Source: Actinoplanes missouriensis 431
GTDB taxonomy: Bacteria > Actinomycetota > Actinomycetes > Mycobacteriales > Micromonosporaceae
Reading direction: 5' to 3'
Assembly (NCBI RefSeq): GCF_000284295.1
Contig: NC_017093.1
Location: 7,068,001 to 7,132,000, forward strand
DNA: 64,000 nucleotides
The notes under the pieces are model-generated. The model ran no database searches. It was given only the letters and a program-made list of their open reading frames with translations, and was not told the DNA's origin. This document shows, in pieces, positions 49,943-59,076 of the stretch. Position 1 is the stretch's first letter, and every line of letters begins with the position of its first letter. The position numbers and the translations under genes are program-made.

Positions 49943-52054
49943 GTGGGTGGTCAGCTCCGCCGTGCCGACGTGACCGTGCTGCCGGAAGGGTGGAGCGGCT
50001 CCCCCGGGTCCCGGTCCTCCCGGGCCGATTCGCCGGCTCCATCCGGTGAGGCCGGGTCTCATCAGGCCCGGCTTCAACCGGTCAACTCGCAACCCGCCGA
50101 ATCGGAGGTCGCCGGCAACTGGTCGCCGGCGCTCTCCCCCGACGGGCGGCACATGGCCTACGTCTCGGACCGCGGTGGCGTCCCGGCAGTCTGGGTGCAG
50201 CCGGTCGGCAGTGAGCTGACGTTCCGCGTCGACACCGGGCCGGAACCGGTCGCCGCGGTGCGCTGGTCGTCCGGCGGTGGCTGGCTCGCCTGCGAGATCA
50301 CCCCCGGTGGCGCGCCACGGCACGAAGTGTGGCTGGTCCGGCCGGACGGCACCGATCTGCACCAGGTCGGCGGCTTCGGGACGGACACCGCGGACAACAT
50401 GCGGTGGCTGCCCGGGCGGCCGGTCCTCGCGCTCACCGAGAACCTCACCACGGCAGTGCTCGTCGACGTGGTCGCGGAGACCCGCACGGTGATCGCGCAG
50501 GGCGACCTTCTCGCGCTCCTCGACGTGGACCCGGCGGGGCGCTTCGCGCTTCTCCGGTACGGGCCGCGCGGCAGCCGGGACATCGTCCTGCGGGAACTCT
50601 CCAGTGGCATCGAGAAGCCGGTGACGCGCGGGGAGCGGGCGGTGTTCAGCCCCGGCGGCGGGTGCGTGTACGCGCTCAGTCAGGACGGTGAGCTGCCGGT
50701 GCTGCTCCGGGTCGACGGGGACGCGGTGGAGGCGCTGACCGGGGAAGGGCCCGGGTCGGCTTCGGGAGGGACCACCGACTCGGGCGGCGGCGTCAGGTCG
50801 GCCTTGCGTGGCAACCAGCCGGTCGGCACGTCTCCCGGGGAGGTCGAGAACTTCGCGGTGACGGCCGATGGCCGTACCTCCGCGGTTTTGTGGAACGTGC
50901 GCGGCGGTGAGTCGGAGGTCGCGCTGATCGGCCTGGACCACGACGGGGATCGCGTGCCGCGGCTGATCGCGCCGCTGCCGGGTCTGGTGATCGGTGAGCT
51001 CGCGTGGAGTTTCGACGGGTCGACGCTGGCGTTCACGGCGGAGGGGCCGGGGCAGCCGCACGGTGTCTGGGTGTGGTCGCGGGAGACGGGCCAGGTACAG
51101 GCGGTGTCCGCGGAGGCGGCGTCGCCCGATGCGGTACGGCCGACGCTGGAGATCTTTTCGGCGCATGACGGGGTGACGCTGACCGGATGGTTGTTCCGTC
51201 CACGCCCTGCGGGTTCCGGGCCGGCTGTGTCTGATCTAGCCGTGTCTGATCCGGCTGTATCTGATCCGGCTGTATCTGATCCGGCTGTGTCTGATCCGGC
51301 TGTGTCTGATCCCGCTGCGTCTGATCCCGCTGCGTCTGATCCCGCTGCGTCTGATCCTGCTGAGCCCTATCCGACTGTGATCTGGTTGCACGGTGGGCCC
51401 GAGGCTCAGGAACGGCCGGGGCACGGGCCGCTCTTCCAGTCGCTCGTCAACCGGGGCATCGCCGTCTTCGCGCCCAATGTGCGGGGGTCGTCGGGGTTCG
51501 GGCGGAGCTTCGTCGACGCGGACAACGGAGACCGGCGGTACGCGGCCGTGGAGGACGTGCGGACCTGCGTGGAGCACCTGCGGAAGATCGGTGTGGCCGG
51601 GGCGGTCGGGTGCATGGGGCGCTCCTACGGCGGATATCTCACGCTGGCGGCGCTCACCACGTTCCCCTCGCTGTTCTCGGTCGGGGTTGATGTGTGCGGC
51701 ATGTCCAATTTTGAGACTTTTTACGAGCACACCGAGCCGTGGATCGCCGCGGCGGCGGTCAGCAAGTACGGGGATCCGGTGCATGACGCGGACCTGTTGC
51801 GGGATCTGTCGCCTATCAAGCGGATCGATCAGTTGCGGGCGCCGCTGCTCGTGGTTCACGGGGAGAACGACAGCAATGTTCCGGTGATCGAGGCCGAGCA
51901 GGTGGTGGCGGCTCTGGCGGCTCGCGGGGTGGAGCATCGGTACCTGCTCTTCCCGGACGAGGGACACGAGCTGTTGCACCGGTCGTCCCGGGCGGAATAT
52001 CTGCGGGTGGTGCTGGAGTGGCTCGACGAGCATCTGGTGCGGGCGGCCGCTTGA
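49943..52054 (+). CDS. S9-family prolyl oligopeptidase-like serine peptidase
   Basis: 703 residues from GTG 49943 with GGAG 7 nt upstream, just after the amidotransferase stop. N-terminal beta-propeller (WSPALSPDGRHMAYVSDRGG, WSFDGSTLAFTAEGPG) and C-terminal alpha/beta-hydrolase with YPTVIWLHGGPEAQ, nucleophile Ser in MGRSYGGYLTLAAL, Asp in VVHGENDSNVPV and His in FPDEGHELLHRS. No signal peptide, so cytosolic. Probably cleaves or recycles the peptide made by the two upstream enzymes. A 9 x 15-bp repeat (AVSDP) precedes the hydrolase domain. Confidence 0.9.
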   Translation: MGGQLRRADVTVLPEGWSGSPGSRSSRADSPAPSGEAGSHQARLQPVNSQPAESEVAGNWSPALSPDGRHMAYVSDRGGVPAVWVQPVGSELTFRVDTGPEPVAAVRWSSGGGWLACEITPGGAPRHEVWLVRPDGTDLHQVGGFGTDTADNMRWLPGRPVLALTENLTTAVLVDVVAETRTVIAQGDLLALLDVDPAGRFALLRYGPRGSRDIVLRELSSGIEKPVTRGERAVFSPGGGCVYALSQDGELPVLLRVDGDAVEALTGEGPGSASGGTTDSGGGVRSALRGNQPVGTSPGEVENFAVTADGRTSAVLWNVRGGESEVALIGLDHDGDRVPRLIAPLPGLVIGELAWSFDGSTLAFTAEGPGQPHGVWVWSRETGQVQAVSAEAASPDAVRPTLEIFSAHDGVTLTGWLFRPRPAGSGPAVSDLAVSDPAVSDPAVSDPAVSDPAVSDPAASDPAASDPAASDPAEPYPTVIWLHGGPEAQERPGHGPLFQSLVNRGIAVFAPNVRGSSGFGRSFVDADNGDRRYAAVEDVRTCVEHLRKIGVAGAVGCMGRSYGGYLTLAALTTFPSLFSVGVDVCGMSNFETFYEHTEPWIAAAAVSKYGDPVHDADLLRDLSPIKRIDQLRAPLLVVHGENDSNVPVIEAEQVVAALAARGVEHRYLLFPDEGHELLHRSSRAEYLRVVLEWLDEHLVRAAA
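51224..51358. repeat. 9 x 15-bp in-frame repeat in the S9 peptidase
   Basis: Unit GCTGTGTCTGATCCG, nine units, coding AVSDP/AASDP pentapeptides in the linker between propeller and hydrolase. Confidence 0.97.
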
Positions 52055-52064
52055 GCACCCGGGT

Positions 52065-52139
52065 TTAGTTACTTGAGCCTTGGTTACTTGAGCCTTGGTT
52101 ACTTGGGCCTTAGTTACTTGAGCCTGGTTACTTGGATCT
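52065..52139. repeat. 5 x 15-bp array downstream of the S9 stop
   Basis: Unit TTGGTTACTTGAGCC, five units beginning 11 bp after the TGA. The stop context CTTGAGC itself resembles the unit. Confidence 0.93.
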
Positions 52140-52231
52140 TAGTTATCAGGGCAGTGAACAAACGCACGTTGCTGTGTGGCTGGCGGCGAGAAAGGCTTGA
52201 CGGGCACGTATCCCGTTACGGAAGGCGAATC

Positions 52232-53551
52232 ATGCCCCTGCGTCCCGAAACCCGGGCCTGGGCGGTGTGGTCCGCCGGACTCGCCGCCTACGTCATCGCC
52301 GTCCTGCATCGCACCTCGCTCGGCGTGGCCGGGCTGGACGCGCAGCACCGGTTCGACATCGGCGCGAGCGCGCTCGCCACCTTCGCGGTGTTGCAACTGC
52401 TCGTCTACGCCGGCCTGCAGATCCCCGTCGGCATGCTGCTGGACCGATTCGGATCACTGCGGCTGGTGCTCTCCGGCGCGCTGTTGATGGCGGCCGGGCA
52501 GTCCCTGATGGCCTTCACCGACGACATGACCGGCGCCGTCGTCGCGCGGGTGCTGGTCGGCGCGGGCGACGCCATGACGTTCATCAGCGTGCTGCGTCTG
52601 GTGCCGCACTGGTTCCCCGCACGGCGGGTGCCCGTGCTCACCCAGGTGACCGGCATCGTGGGCCAGATCGGTCAGCTGCTTTCCGCCGTACCCCTTGCTG
52701 CCCTGCTCGCCGGTCCGGGCTGGACCACCGCGTTCGTCGGCGCCGCCGGCGCCGGCGTGTTCGTCGCGCTCGTCGCGTTCGCCGCCCTGCACGACACACC
52801 GGAACGCCGGATGAACAGCGGCAGCGCCGTCACCTGGCAACGGCTCAGCTCCGATCTGAGCAGCGCGTGGCGGCACCCCGGCACCCGACTCGGGCTGTGG
52901 ACGCATTTCACGACCCAATTCACCGGTACGGTCTTCGCGCTCATGTGGGGCGTGCCGTTCCTGATCGCCGGCGAAGGACTGAGCCGTAGCGCCGCCAGCT
53001 CGCTGCTGATCCTGTTCGTGCTCACCGGCATGGCGTCCGGGCCGGTGCTCGGCATGCTCACCCAGCGGTACCCGTTGCGCCGTTCACTGCTGGTGCTCGG
53101 AGTCGTCGCCGCGAACATGGGCGCGTGGGCGCTCGTCATCGCCTGGCCCGGTCAGGCCCCGATGCCGCTGCTCGTGCTGCTCGTCGTCGCGCTCGGCCTC
53201 GGCGGTCCGGGATCGATGATCGGCTTCGACTACGCGCGGACGTTCAACCCGCCGAGCCGCCTCGGCACCGCGACCGGCGTCGTGAACGTGGGCGGGTTCG
53301 TGGCGTCGCTGCTCACCATCCTGTTGATCGGGTTGATCCTGGACGCCCGTACCGGGGGAAGTGCGGACTATCACATCGACGATTTCCGGGTGGCGATGTC
53401 GGTGCAGTTCGCCGTCGCGGCGATCGGTGTTCTGGGCATCCTGCGGACCCGGCGGCTGGCCCGCCAGAAGATGGAGCAGGAGGAAGGCATCGTGATCCGC
53501 CCGCTGCTGAAGGTCCTTGCCGAGCGGCGGGAGCTGGCGCGTCAGCGGTGA
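52232..53551 (+). CDS. MFS transporter
   Basis: 439 residues from ATG 52232 (GGAAGG 6-8 nt before). Twelve membrane segments; the loop 2-3 motif GMLLDRFGSLRLVLSG and a second-half equivalent LGMLTQRYPLRRSLLVLG. The first helices (AVWSAGLAAYVIAVLHRTSLGV) and the HWFPARRVPVLTQVTG loop resemble nitrate/phthalate-type symporters of the family. Substrate unknown. It may export a product of the preceding peptide-amide genes, from position alone. Confidence 0.87.
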   Translation: MPLRPETRAWAVWSAGLAAYVIAVLHRTSLGVAGLDAQHRFDIGASALATFAVLQLLVYAGLQIPVGMLLDRFGSLRLVLSGALLMAAGQSLMAFTDDMTGAVVARVLVGAGDAMTFISVLRLVPHWFPARRVPVLTQVTGIVGQIGQLLSAVPLAALLAGPGWTTAFVGAAGAGVFVALVAFAALHDTPERRMNSGSAVTWQRLSSDLSSAWRHPGTRLGLWTHFTTQFTGTVFALMWGVPFLIAGEGLSRSAASSLLILFVLTGMASGPVLGMLTQRYPLRRSLLVLGVVAANMGAWALVIAWPGQAPMPLLVLLVVALGLGGPGSMIGFDYARTFNPPSRLGTATGVVNVGGFVASLLTILLIGLILDARTGGSADYHIDDFRVAMSVQFAVAAIGVLGILRTRRLARQKMEQEEGIVIRPLLKVLAERRELARQR

Positions 53552-53675
53552 GTCCGACGCGTTCGAGGGCGGCTGATGCCTCCCGGCGGGCGGCGCGGGG
53601 AGAGGTTTAGTCCGGGGACGGGCGGTAAAGGCCAGAAGCTGGTCCTGACACCCCTGACGTCCTCGGAGGAGGGAA

Positions 53676-54803
53676 ATGACCGACCGCGTCCACGTTCCCG
53701 ACCGCGCCACCCTGCAGGGGCGAGCCGCCCTGCCCGATCAAACCGCCCTGCCCGATCAAACCGCCCCGCCCGATCGAGTCGCCCCGCAGGAACGAACCGC
53801 CCTGCACGGTCAAGCCGCCCTGCACGAGCACGCCGTCCTGACCGATCGAGTCGCGTTTCCGGAGCGTGCTGAGCCCTCGGGATATGCCCAGTCCTCCGAG
53901 CATGCCGCACCTACGCAGCACGCCCAGTTCACCCAGCAGGCCCAGCCCACGCAGCAGTCCCCGCTGGCGGATGGCTCCGAGGCTCGGATCTGGTCGGGCA
54001 TCGACGTCCCGAAGACCATCGCCGGCACTCTGGCTGCCGTTTCCGCCGCCGTGGTCGGATCCTTCCTCGGCGTCGCGGGCACGCTCATCGGTGCCGCGGT
54101 GGCGAGCCTGATCAGCTCGATCGGCACGGAGATCTACCACCGTTACCTGGATCGCGGCACCAAGAAGCTGCAGTCCGCCTTCATAACGGCTCCGGCCGCC
54201 GTCGGTACACCTGAGGTGGCCGCCGCTCAGACGCCGCCGTCCGGGGAGAGCCGGCAGATCCGCTGGAAGCGCGTGGGCCTGGTAGCCGGCGCGCTGTTCG
54301 TACTGGCGATGGGCGCGCTGACCACGGCAGAACTGATCGCCGGCAAGTCAGTCGCCGACGCCACCCGAGGCGGCAACGGCAGCCGCCCCACCGTGTCCCA
54401 CCTGATCGGGAACGGCGGTGACTCCTCAAAGACCGACGACACCGAGAACAAGACCCCGGCAGATCAAAAGGACACCGGAGACTCAGACACCAGCGATTCA
54501 GACACCGGAGACTCAGACACCAGCGATTCCAAGACCAGCGATTCCAACACCGGAGACTCGAACACCCAGGACCCTGGAACGCAGGAGCCCGGCACCCAGG
54601 ATCCGCAGACAGGCAATCAGCAGCCGGGGACAACCGAGCCGACGGGCGGCACCGACCCCGCGCCGGATTCGACCACCGCTCCAGACACCGGCCCGACCTC
54701 CGGCGACGGAACGGGCACGGGTTCCGGGAAGGAAGGCTCAGGCAACGAGGGTTCTGCGGATCAGGGATCGTCGAATCAGGGTGTCAGCGGCGAATCGCCG
54801 TAA
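53676..54803 (+). CDS. two-pass membrane protein with repeat-rich ends, unknown function
   Basis: 375 residues from ATG 53676 (GGAGGG upstream). Central conserved part: a hydrophobic segment TIAGTLAAVSAAVVGSFLGV running on to ASLISSIGTEIYHRYLDRG (residues about 108-155), then a second helix VGLVAGALFVLAMGALTTAE. I recognise this core from many actinobacterial genomes but know no function. Residues 15-60 come from seven 18-bp repeats (Ala/Leu/Gln-rich), and the C-terminal 100 residues are Asp/Ser/Thr-rich repeats and Gly/Ser linkers, probably extracytoplasmic. Confidence 0.75.
   Translation: MTDRVHVPDRATLQGRAALPDQTALPDQTAPPDRVAPQERTALHGQAALHEHAVLTDRVAFPERAEPSGYAQSSEHAAPTQHAQFTQQAQPTQQSPLADGSEARIWSGIDVPKTIAGTLAAVSAAVVGSFLGVAGTLIGAAVASLISSIGTEIYHRYLDRGTKKLQSAFITAPAAVGTPEVAAAQTPPSGESRQIRWKRVGLVAGALFVLAMGALTTAELIAGKSVADATRGGNGSRPTVSHLIGNGGDSSKTDDTENKTPADQKDTGDSDTSDSDTGDSDTSDSKTSDSNTGDSNTQDPGTQEPGTQDPQTGNQQPGTTEPTGGTDPAPDSTTAPDTGPTSGDGTGTGSGKEGSGNEGSADQGSSNQGVSGESP
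53724..53849. repeat. 7 x 18-bp in-frame repeat in the membrane protein
   Basis: Unit ACCGCCCTGCCCGATCAA (later copies diverged), coding TALPDQ-like hexapeptides. Confidence 0.92.
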
Positions 54804-54812
54804 CCGGGCGTC

Positions 54813-54837
54813 GGGTAGCTGAGCGCCCGCGGGGTAC
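54813..54837 (+). promoter_or_regulatory. possible sigma-B-type promoter upstream of dinB-like gene
   Basis: GGGT (54813-54816, fits GNNT), a 15-nt spacer, GGGTAC (54832-54837), 61 bp before the ATG of the DinB-family gene. Weaker -35 than the other two sigma-B-type promoters. Confidence 0.35.
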
Positions 54838-54898
54838 AGCACACCGGACAATGTGATCGTCAGCAGCGGGAACCCACTCAGGAAGGCACTCACTGACC

Positions 54899-55399
54899 AT
54901 GGACGCCAAGGACATCCTGATCGAAGCGCACGGCCGTCTCCCCGAACTCGTCGACACCGCCGTTCGTGACCTCACGCCGGAGCAGCTCCGCTGGACGCCC
55001 AAGCCCGGCGCGAACCCGATCGGCTGGCTGGTCTGGCACCTCACCCGCGTCCAGGACGACCACGTCGCCGAACTGCTCGAAGCCGACCAGGTCTACCTCA
55101 CCGGTGACTGGGCACCGCGATTCGGTCTCAAGGCGGATCCGTCGGACAGCGGCTACGGCCACTCGCCCCAGCAGGTCGCCGCCGTGACGCCGCAGAGCTG
55201 GCGGGTGCTGGCCGATTACTACGGTGCGGTGCACGCCCGTACGCGGGAATTTCTCCAGAATCTCTCCCCCGCCGACCTGGACCGGGTGATCGACGAGAAG
55301 TGGGACCCGCCGGTCACGCTGGGCGTCCGCCTCGTCAGCATCATCGACGACGACGCCCAGCATGCCGGTCAGGCGGCCTACGTCCGAGGTCTCCTATAA
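54899..55399 (+). CDS. DinB-family four-helix protein (DUF664 type)
   Basis: 166 residues from ATG 54899. Metal-ligand His residues in WLVWHLTRVQDDHVAEL and IIDDDAQHAGQAAYVRG mark the DinB/DUF664 fold, together with LTPEQLRWTPKPGANPIGWL. Members act as metal-dependent S-transferases or have unknown roles. Ribosome site AGGAAGG is 13 nt from the start, further than usual. Followed by a repeat array. Confidence 0.87.
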   Translation: MDAKDILIEAHGRLPELVDTAVRDLTPEQLRWTPKPGANPIGWLVWHLTRVQDDHVAELLEADQVYLTGDWAPRFGLKADPSDSGYGHSPQQVAAVTPQSWRVLADYYGAVHARTREFLQNLSPADLDRVIDEKWDPPVTLGVRLVSIIDDDAQHAGQAAYVRGLL

Positions 55400-55417
55400 G
55401 AGGCCTTCCAACGAAGT

Positions 55418-55507
55418 TCCGGTGAAGGGCTTGTGGTGAATGGCCTCCGGTGTAAAGGGCCTCCGGTGAGAGAGCTTCCGGTGAGAGAGCCTCCGGTGAG
55501 AGAGGCC
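55418..55507. repeat. 6 x 14-16-bp array downstream of the DinB gene
   Basis: TCCGGTGAGAGAGCC-like units, six copies of 14-16 bp, between the DinB-family gene and the end of the convergent histidine kinase gene. Confidence 0.9.
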
Positions 55508-55534
55508 CTCTGCTACCCGCCGGAGCGGACTGAC

Positions 55535-57151
55535 TCACGCTGAAGCAGGCTCGGCCAGCGGCAACCTGACCAGGAACTTCGTGTCACCCGGCTGAGACTC
55601 CACGGAGATGTCCCCGCCGTGCCCGTTCACCACGATCCGGTACGAGATGTCCAGCCCCAGGCCGGTCCCCTCGCCCACCGGTTTCGTGGTGAAGAAGGGC
55701 TCGAACACCCGCTTACGCACCTCCGGCGGCATCCCAGGACCGGTGTCCGCGACCGACACCACGACATGCTCGTCCTCGCGATACGTCCGGATGGTGAGCG
55801 TCCCCTGCCCGCCCATCGCATGCACCGCGTTGTCGATCAGGTTGGTCCACACCTGGTTCAGTTCCGCCGGGTGTGCCGGGATCTGCGGCAGCGTACGGTC
55901 GTACTCCTTGACCACCCGCACGCCCTCGCCGACCTTGTGGGAGAGCATGACCAGAGTGCTGTCGAGGCCACCGTGCACGTCGATCCACTGGTGTGCGGCC
56001 CGGTCCAGGTGCGAGTACTGCTTGGCGGCCGACACCAGTGAGGACACCCGACCAGTGGCGTCCTCGATGTCGGTCATCAGCTGTTCCGTCTCGAGCGCGT
56101 ACCCGATCCAGTGGATTGCCTGGTCGAGCAACTCCCCCACAGTCGCTTGAGGCTCCCCCGCGTGAAGCCCTCCAGCCTGGGGTCCTGCCGCCTGAGACCC
56201 TCCAGCCTGAGACCCCGCAGCCTGGGACCCTGCCGCCCGAGACCCCGCAGTCTGGGACCCCGCCGCCTGGGAGCCCGCAGCTTGCGGGGCGAGTCGCTGC
56301 TCGATCTCGGAGAGGCACGCGGTGTCGATGCCGCCCTGAGCGAACACCGGCGCGACGTCCCACGCACCGGTGATTTTGCGCTCCTCCATCCAGTCGCCGA
56401 GTTCGTCCTCCAGGTCGGCGGTCTGCATCGCGGTCAGCACCGGCGCCTTGGCGGCCCGTTCGATGACTTCTTCCTGGAGTTCGAGCAACGCGGTAAGCCG
56501 CTCCGGGGCGACCTTGCCGGCGGCGAGCTTGCCGAGCTTCATCCGCATCGCGGCGACACGCTGCCGCAGCGCTCCGGTGGCCCGGGCTGCGGCCGCGGCC
56601 GGATTGTTGAGTTCGTGCATGAGGCCCGCCGACAGCGCGCCGAGCGCCGCCAGCCGCTGCCGTTCCCCGATCGCTGCCTGGGTGCTCCGCATCCCCAGCG
56701 TCAGGCCCTCCAGCAGGTGGATCGCCATCGGGAACCACTCGCGCATCATCCAGCCGAAGTCCTCGGCGGACAGCATGAAGAACTCGCTGTCGGAGAGCGC
56801 CCGCATCGACGCCATGTACTTACGCGGAACTCCATCGTCGCGCAGGTAGGCCTGGGTCGCTCCCATGTAGACGCCACGCTGCTCGGTCCGGGTCGTCTGA
56901 ACCTCGTCCTGGCCGACCCGCCGGGTGAGTGCCACCGTCCCGCTGAGCAGCACGAAGAACGACTCGGCGGGGTCGCCCTCGCGCAGCACCAGACCACCGG
57001 CGGGCACGCGCATGGTGCAGCCGTGCTCGGCGAGCCAGGTCAGCTGGTCACCGGTCAGCTTCTCGAAGAGGAACAGGGTGCGCAGTTCTTCCGGGGTGAG
57101 CGCACCGGGCTCACACGGTTCGAGCCGGATCTCTTCTGTCTCCGTAGTCAT
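55535..57151 (-). CDS. cyclic-nucleotide-binding-domain sensor histidine kinase
   Basis: 538 residues. cNMP-binding domain at about residues 25-145 (LFLFEKLTGDQLTWLAEHG, MRVPAGGLVLREGDPAESFF). HisKA with the phospho-His in LSAGLMHELNNPAAAAA (about residue 180), HATPase_c with NLIDNAVHAMGGQG (N box), VADTGPGMPPEVR (G1) and GEGTGLGLDISYRIV (G2). No membrane segments; a soluble kinase. The cNMP-binding pocket Arg is not clear, so ligand binding is uncertain. Its likely partner is the response-regulator protein encoded upstream on the same strand. A nine-unit (AGSQA) repeat splits the dimerisation region and ATPase. Confidence 0.92.
   Translation of the reverse strand: MTTETEEIRLEPCEPGALTPEELRTLFLFEKLTGDQLTWLAEHGCTMRVPAGGLVLREGDPAESFFVLLSGTVALTRRVGQDEVQTTRTEQRGVYMGATQAYLRDDGVPRKYMASMRALSDSEFFMLSAEDFGWMMREWFPMAIHLLEGLTLGMRSTQAAIGERQRLAALGALSAGLMHELNNPAAAAARATGALRQRVAAMRMKLGKLAAGKVAPERLTALLELQEEVIERAAKAPVLTAMQTADLEDELGDWMEERKITGAWDVAPVFAQGGIDTACLSEIEQRLAPQAAGSQAAGSQTAGSRAAGSQAAGSQAGGSQAAGPQAGGLHAGEPQATVGELLDQAIHWIGYALETEQLMTDIEDATGRVSSLVSAAKQYSHLDRAAHQWIDVHGGLDSTLVMLSHKVGEGVRVVKEYDRTLPQIPAHPAELNQVWTNLIDNAVHAMGGQGTLTIRTYREDEHVVVSVADTGPGMPPEVRKRVFEPFFTTKPVGEGTGLGLDISYRIVVNGHGGDISVESQPGDTKFLVRLPLAEPASA
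56146..56280. repeat. 9 x 15-bp in-frame repeat in the histidine kinase
   Basis: Unit CCTGAGACCCCGCAG, nine units, coding AAGSQ-type pentapeptides between two helical parts of the dimerisation region. Confidence 0.95.
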
Positions 57152-57182
57152 GACTTACCGCGCTCCCATGCTGATTGCGCTC

Positions 57183-57287
57183 CTGCACCGACTGCCCCTG
57201 ATCCGGCTGGCCCTGAACCGGCTGGCCCAGTACCGGCTGGCCCCGAACCGATTGGTCCTGCACCGGCTGGTCCAGTACCGGCTGCCG
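57183..57287. repeat. 7 x 15-bp array between the kinase and reductase genes
   Basis: Unit CTGAACCGGCTGGCC with CAGTACCGG-type variants, seven copies, filling most of the 193-bp spacer upstream of the kinase gene. Confidence 0.95.
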
Positions 57288-57344
57288 CGCTCCTGCCCAT
57301 ACGACGCGTCCCCACAGCTACCGGGCTCGCGCCCAACTCCGGAA

Positions 57345-59003
57345 TCACTGGGCCTCCAGGTAACGGTGAACCAGCGCCACCGCCATCGCTCCCTCGCCGA
57401 CCGCCGAAGCCACCCGCTTGATCGAGTTGGCCCGGACGTCACCGGCGGCGAAGATGCCGGGGACACTGCTCTCCAAGTAGAACGGATCCCGGTCCCGATC
57501 CCATCCCCGCGGACGATCCCCGTTCGCGACGAGGTCCGGCCCGGTGCGGATGAAGCCCTTCTGGTCGCGGGCCACGATGTCCCCGAGCCAGTCGGTACGC
57601 GGCTCCGCCCCGATGAACACGAAGAGGTAACCGCACTCCACGGTGGCCTTGGTACCGTCCTTGCTGTCACAGATGGTGATCGCCTGCAGGTGCCCTTCGC
57701 CGTGCGCGCCGATCACCTCACATCGGGTACGCACCTCGATGTTCTCGATCTGAGCGAGCTGCTGGATCAGGTAGTAGGACATCGAGCTCTCCAGCGAATC
57801 ACCGCGCACCAGCAGGGTGACCTTCCGGGCGTACTTGGCGAAGAAAAGCGCTGCCTGCCCGGCAGAGTTCGCCCCGCCGACGATGTAGACGTCGGTCCCG
57901 GCACAGGCCGGCCCCTCGGTGGACGCCGAGCCGTAGAACACGCCCGAACCGGTCAGCCCGGCGACGCCCTCGGCCAGCAGCGGCCGGTAGGAGACGCCGG
58001 TGGCGAGCAGCACCGCGTGCGCGGAGATCTCCCGGCCGTCAGCGAGGGTCAGCGTCCGCGCGGAGCCGTCGGCCCGGAGCCCGACCACCTCACGGGTGTT
58101 GAGCGTCTCCGCCGCGAACTTGTCGGCCTGCCGCCGCGCGCGTTCGGTGAGCTGGGCGCCGGAGATCCCGTCGGGGAAGCCGAGATAGTTCTCGATCCTG
58201 GAACTCTGCCCGGCCTGCCCGCCGACCGCCTGCCGCTCCACCAGCAGCGTCTTGAGCCCTTCGGAGCCGCCGTAGACAGCGGCGCCCAGACCGGCAGGAC
58301 CGCCACCCACGATGATCAAGTCGTAGAAGTCGCGTCCCGGCGTGGTGGAGAGCCCGGCGGCCTCGGCAACCTGCTGCACGGTCGGCCGGGACAGCGCCCG
58401 CCCATCAGCGGTGACCACGAGAGGGACCGATTCCGGCCCGACCTCTGCCGCCTCCAGCAGGCGGCGCCCCTCCGGCTCATCGGCGCCGAAATATTTGTAC
58501 GGGACCAGGTTGCGCGCCAGAAAATCCCGGATCTGGTACGACGGCTCACTCCACCGGTGACCGACAACTCGGATATCCGGGAGTTCGGTGTCGCCGGTCG
58601 CCTGCCATGCGTCGAGCAGCGCATCGAGGACCGGGTACAGCTTCTCCTCCGGCGGATCCCACGGCTTGAGCAGGTAGTGGTCGACGTCGACCACGTTGAT
58701 CGCCTGAATCGCGGCGTCCGTGTCCGCGTACGCGGTGAGCAGTGCCCGGCGCGCGTGCGGAAACAGATCCATGGCCTGCTCGAGGAACTCGATGCCGTTC
58801 ATCTGGGGCATCCGGTAGTCGGCGAGCATCACAGCGACCCGTCCGCCACGCAGCTTCAGTTCCCGCAGCACGTCGAGGGCTTCGGACGCGGAGGAGGCCC
58901 GGATGACCCGGTACTGGTCGCCGTAACGGCGGCGCAGGTCGCGTGCGATGGCACGGGAGACCGAGGGATCGTCGTCGACGGTGAGGATCGCGGGCTGGCC
59001 CAT
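57345..59003 (-). CDS. response regulator fused to a thioredoxin-reductase-like flavoprotein
   Basis: 552 residues. REC domain 1-125 with acidic pocket LTVDDDPSV, phospho-Asp in MLADYRMPQMNG, Thr in ALLTAYAD and Lys in YLLKPWD. A thioredoxin/glutaredoxin-like segment (IRVVGHRWSEPSYQIRDFLA) comes next, then the TrxR-type FAD/NADPH module: LIIVGGGPAGLGAAVYGG, GGQAGQSSRIENYLGFP, VYIVGGANSAGQAALFFA and FAAGDVRANSIKRVASAVGEG. The CxxC of true thioredoxin reductase is missing (YGSASTEGPAC is at the equivalent site). Probably receives phosphate from the cNMP-binding kinase and signals or reduces another partner. Confidence 0.92.
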   Translation of the reverse strand: MGQPAILTVDDDPSVSRAIARDLRRRYGDQYRVIRASSASEALDVLRELKLRGGRVAVMLADYRMPQMNGIEFLEQAMDLFPHARRALLTAYADTDAAIQAINVVDVDHYLLKPWDPPEEKLYPVLDALLDAWQATGDTELPDIRVVGHRWSEPSYQIRDFLARNLVPYKYFGADEPEGRRLLEAAEVGPESVPLVVTADGRALSRPTVQQVAEAAGLSTTPGRDFYDLIIVGGGPAGLGAAVYGGSEGLKTLLVERQAVGGQAGQSSRIENYLGFPDGISGAQLTERARRQADKFAAETLNTREVVGLRADGSARTLTLADGREISAHAVLLATGVSYRPLLAEGVAGLTGSGVFYGSASTEGPACAGTDVYIVGGANSAGQAALFFAKYARKVTLLVRGDSLESSMSYYLIQQLAQIENIEVRTRCEVIGAHGEGHLQAITICDSKDGTKATVECGYLFVFIGAEPRTDWLGDIVARDQKGFIRTGPDLVANGDRPRGWDRDRDPFYLESSVPGIFAAGDVRANSIKRVASAVGEGAMAVALVHRYLEAQ

Positions 59004-59076
59004 GTTCAGTACCTCAGCTCTGGGTGAGTCCGGGAGTTTCTACGGTGTCGGCTCGGGTCGGTGGATCGGGTGTGCC

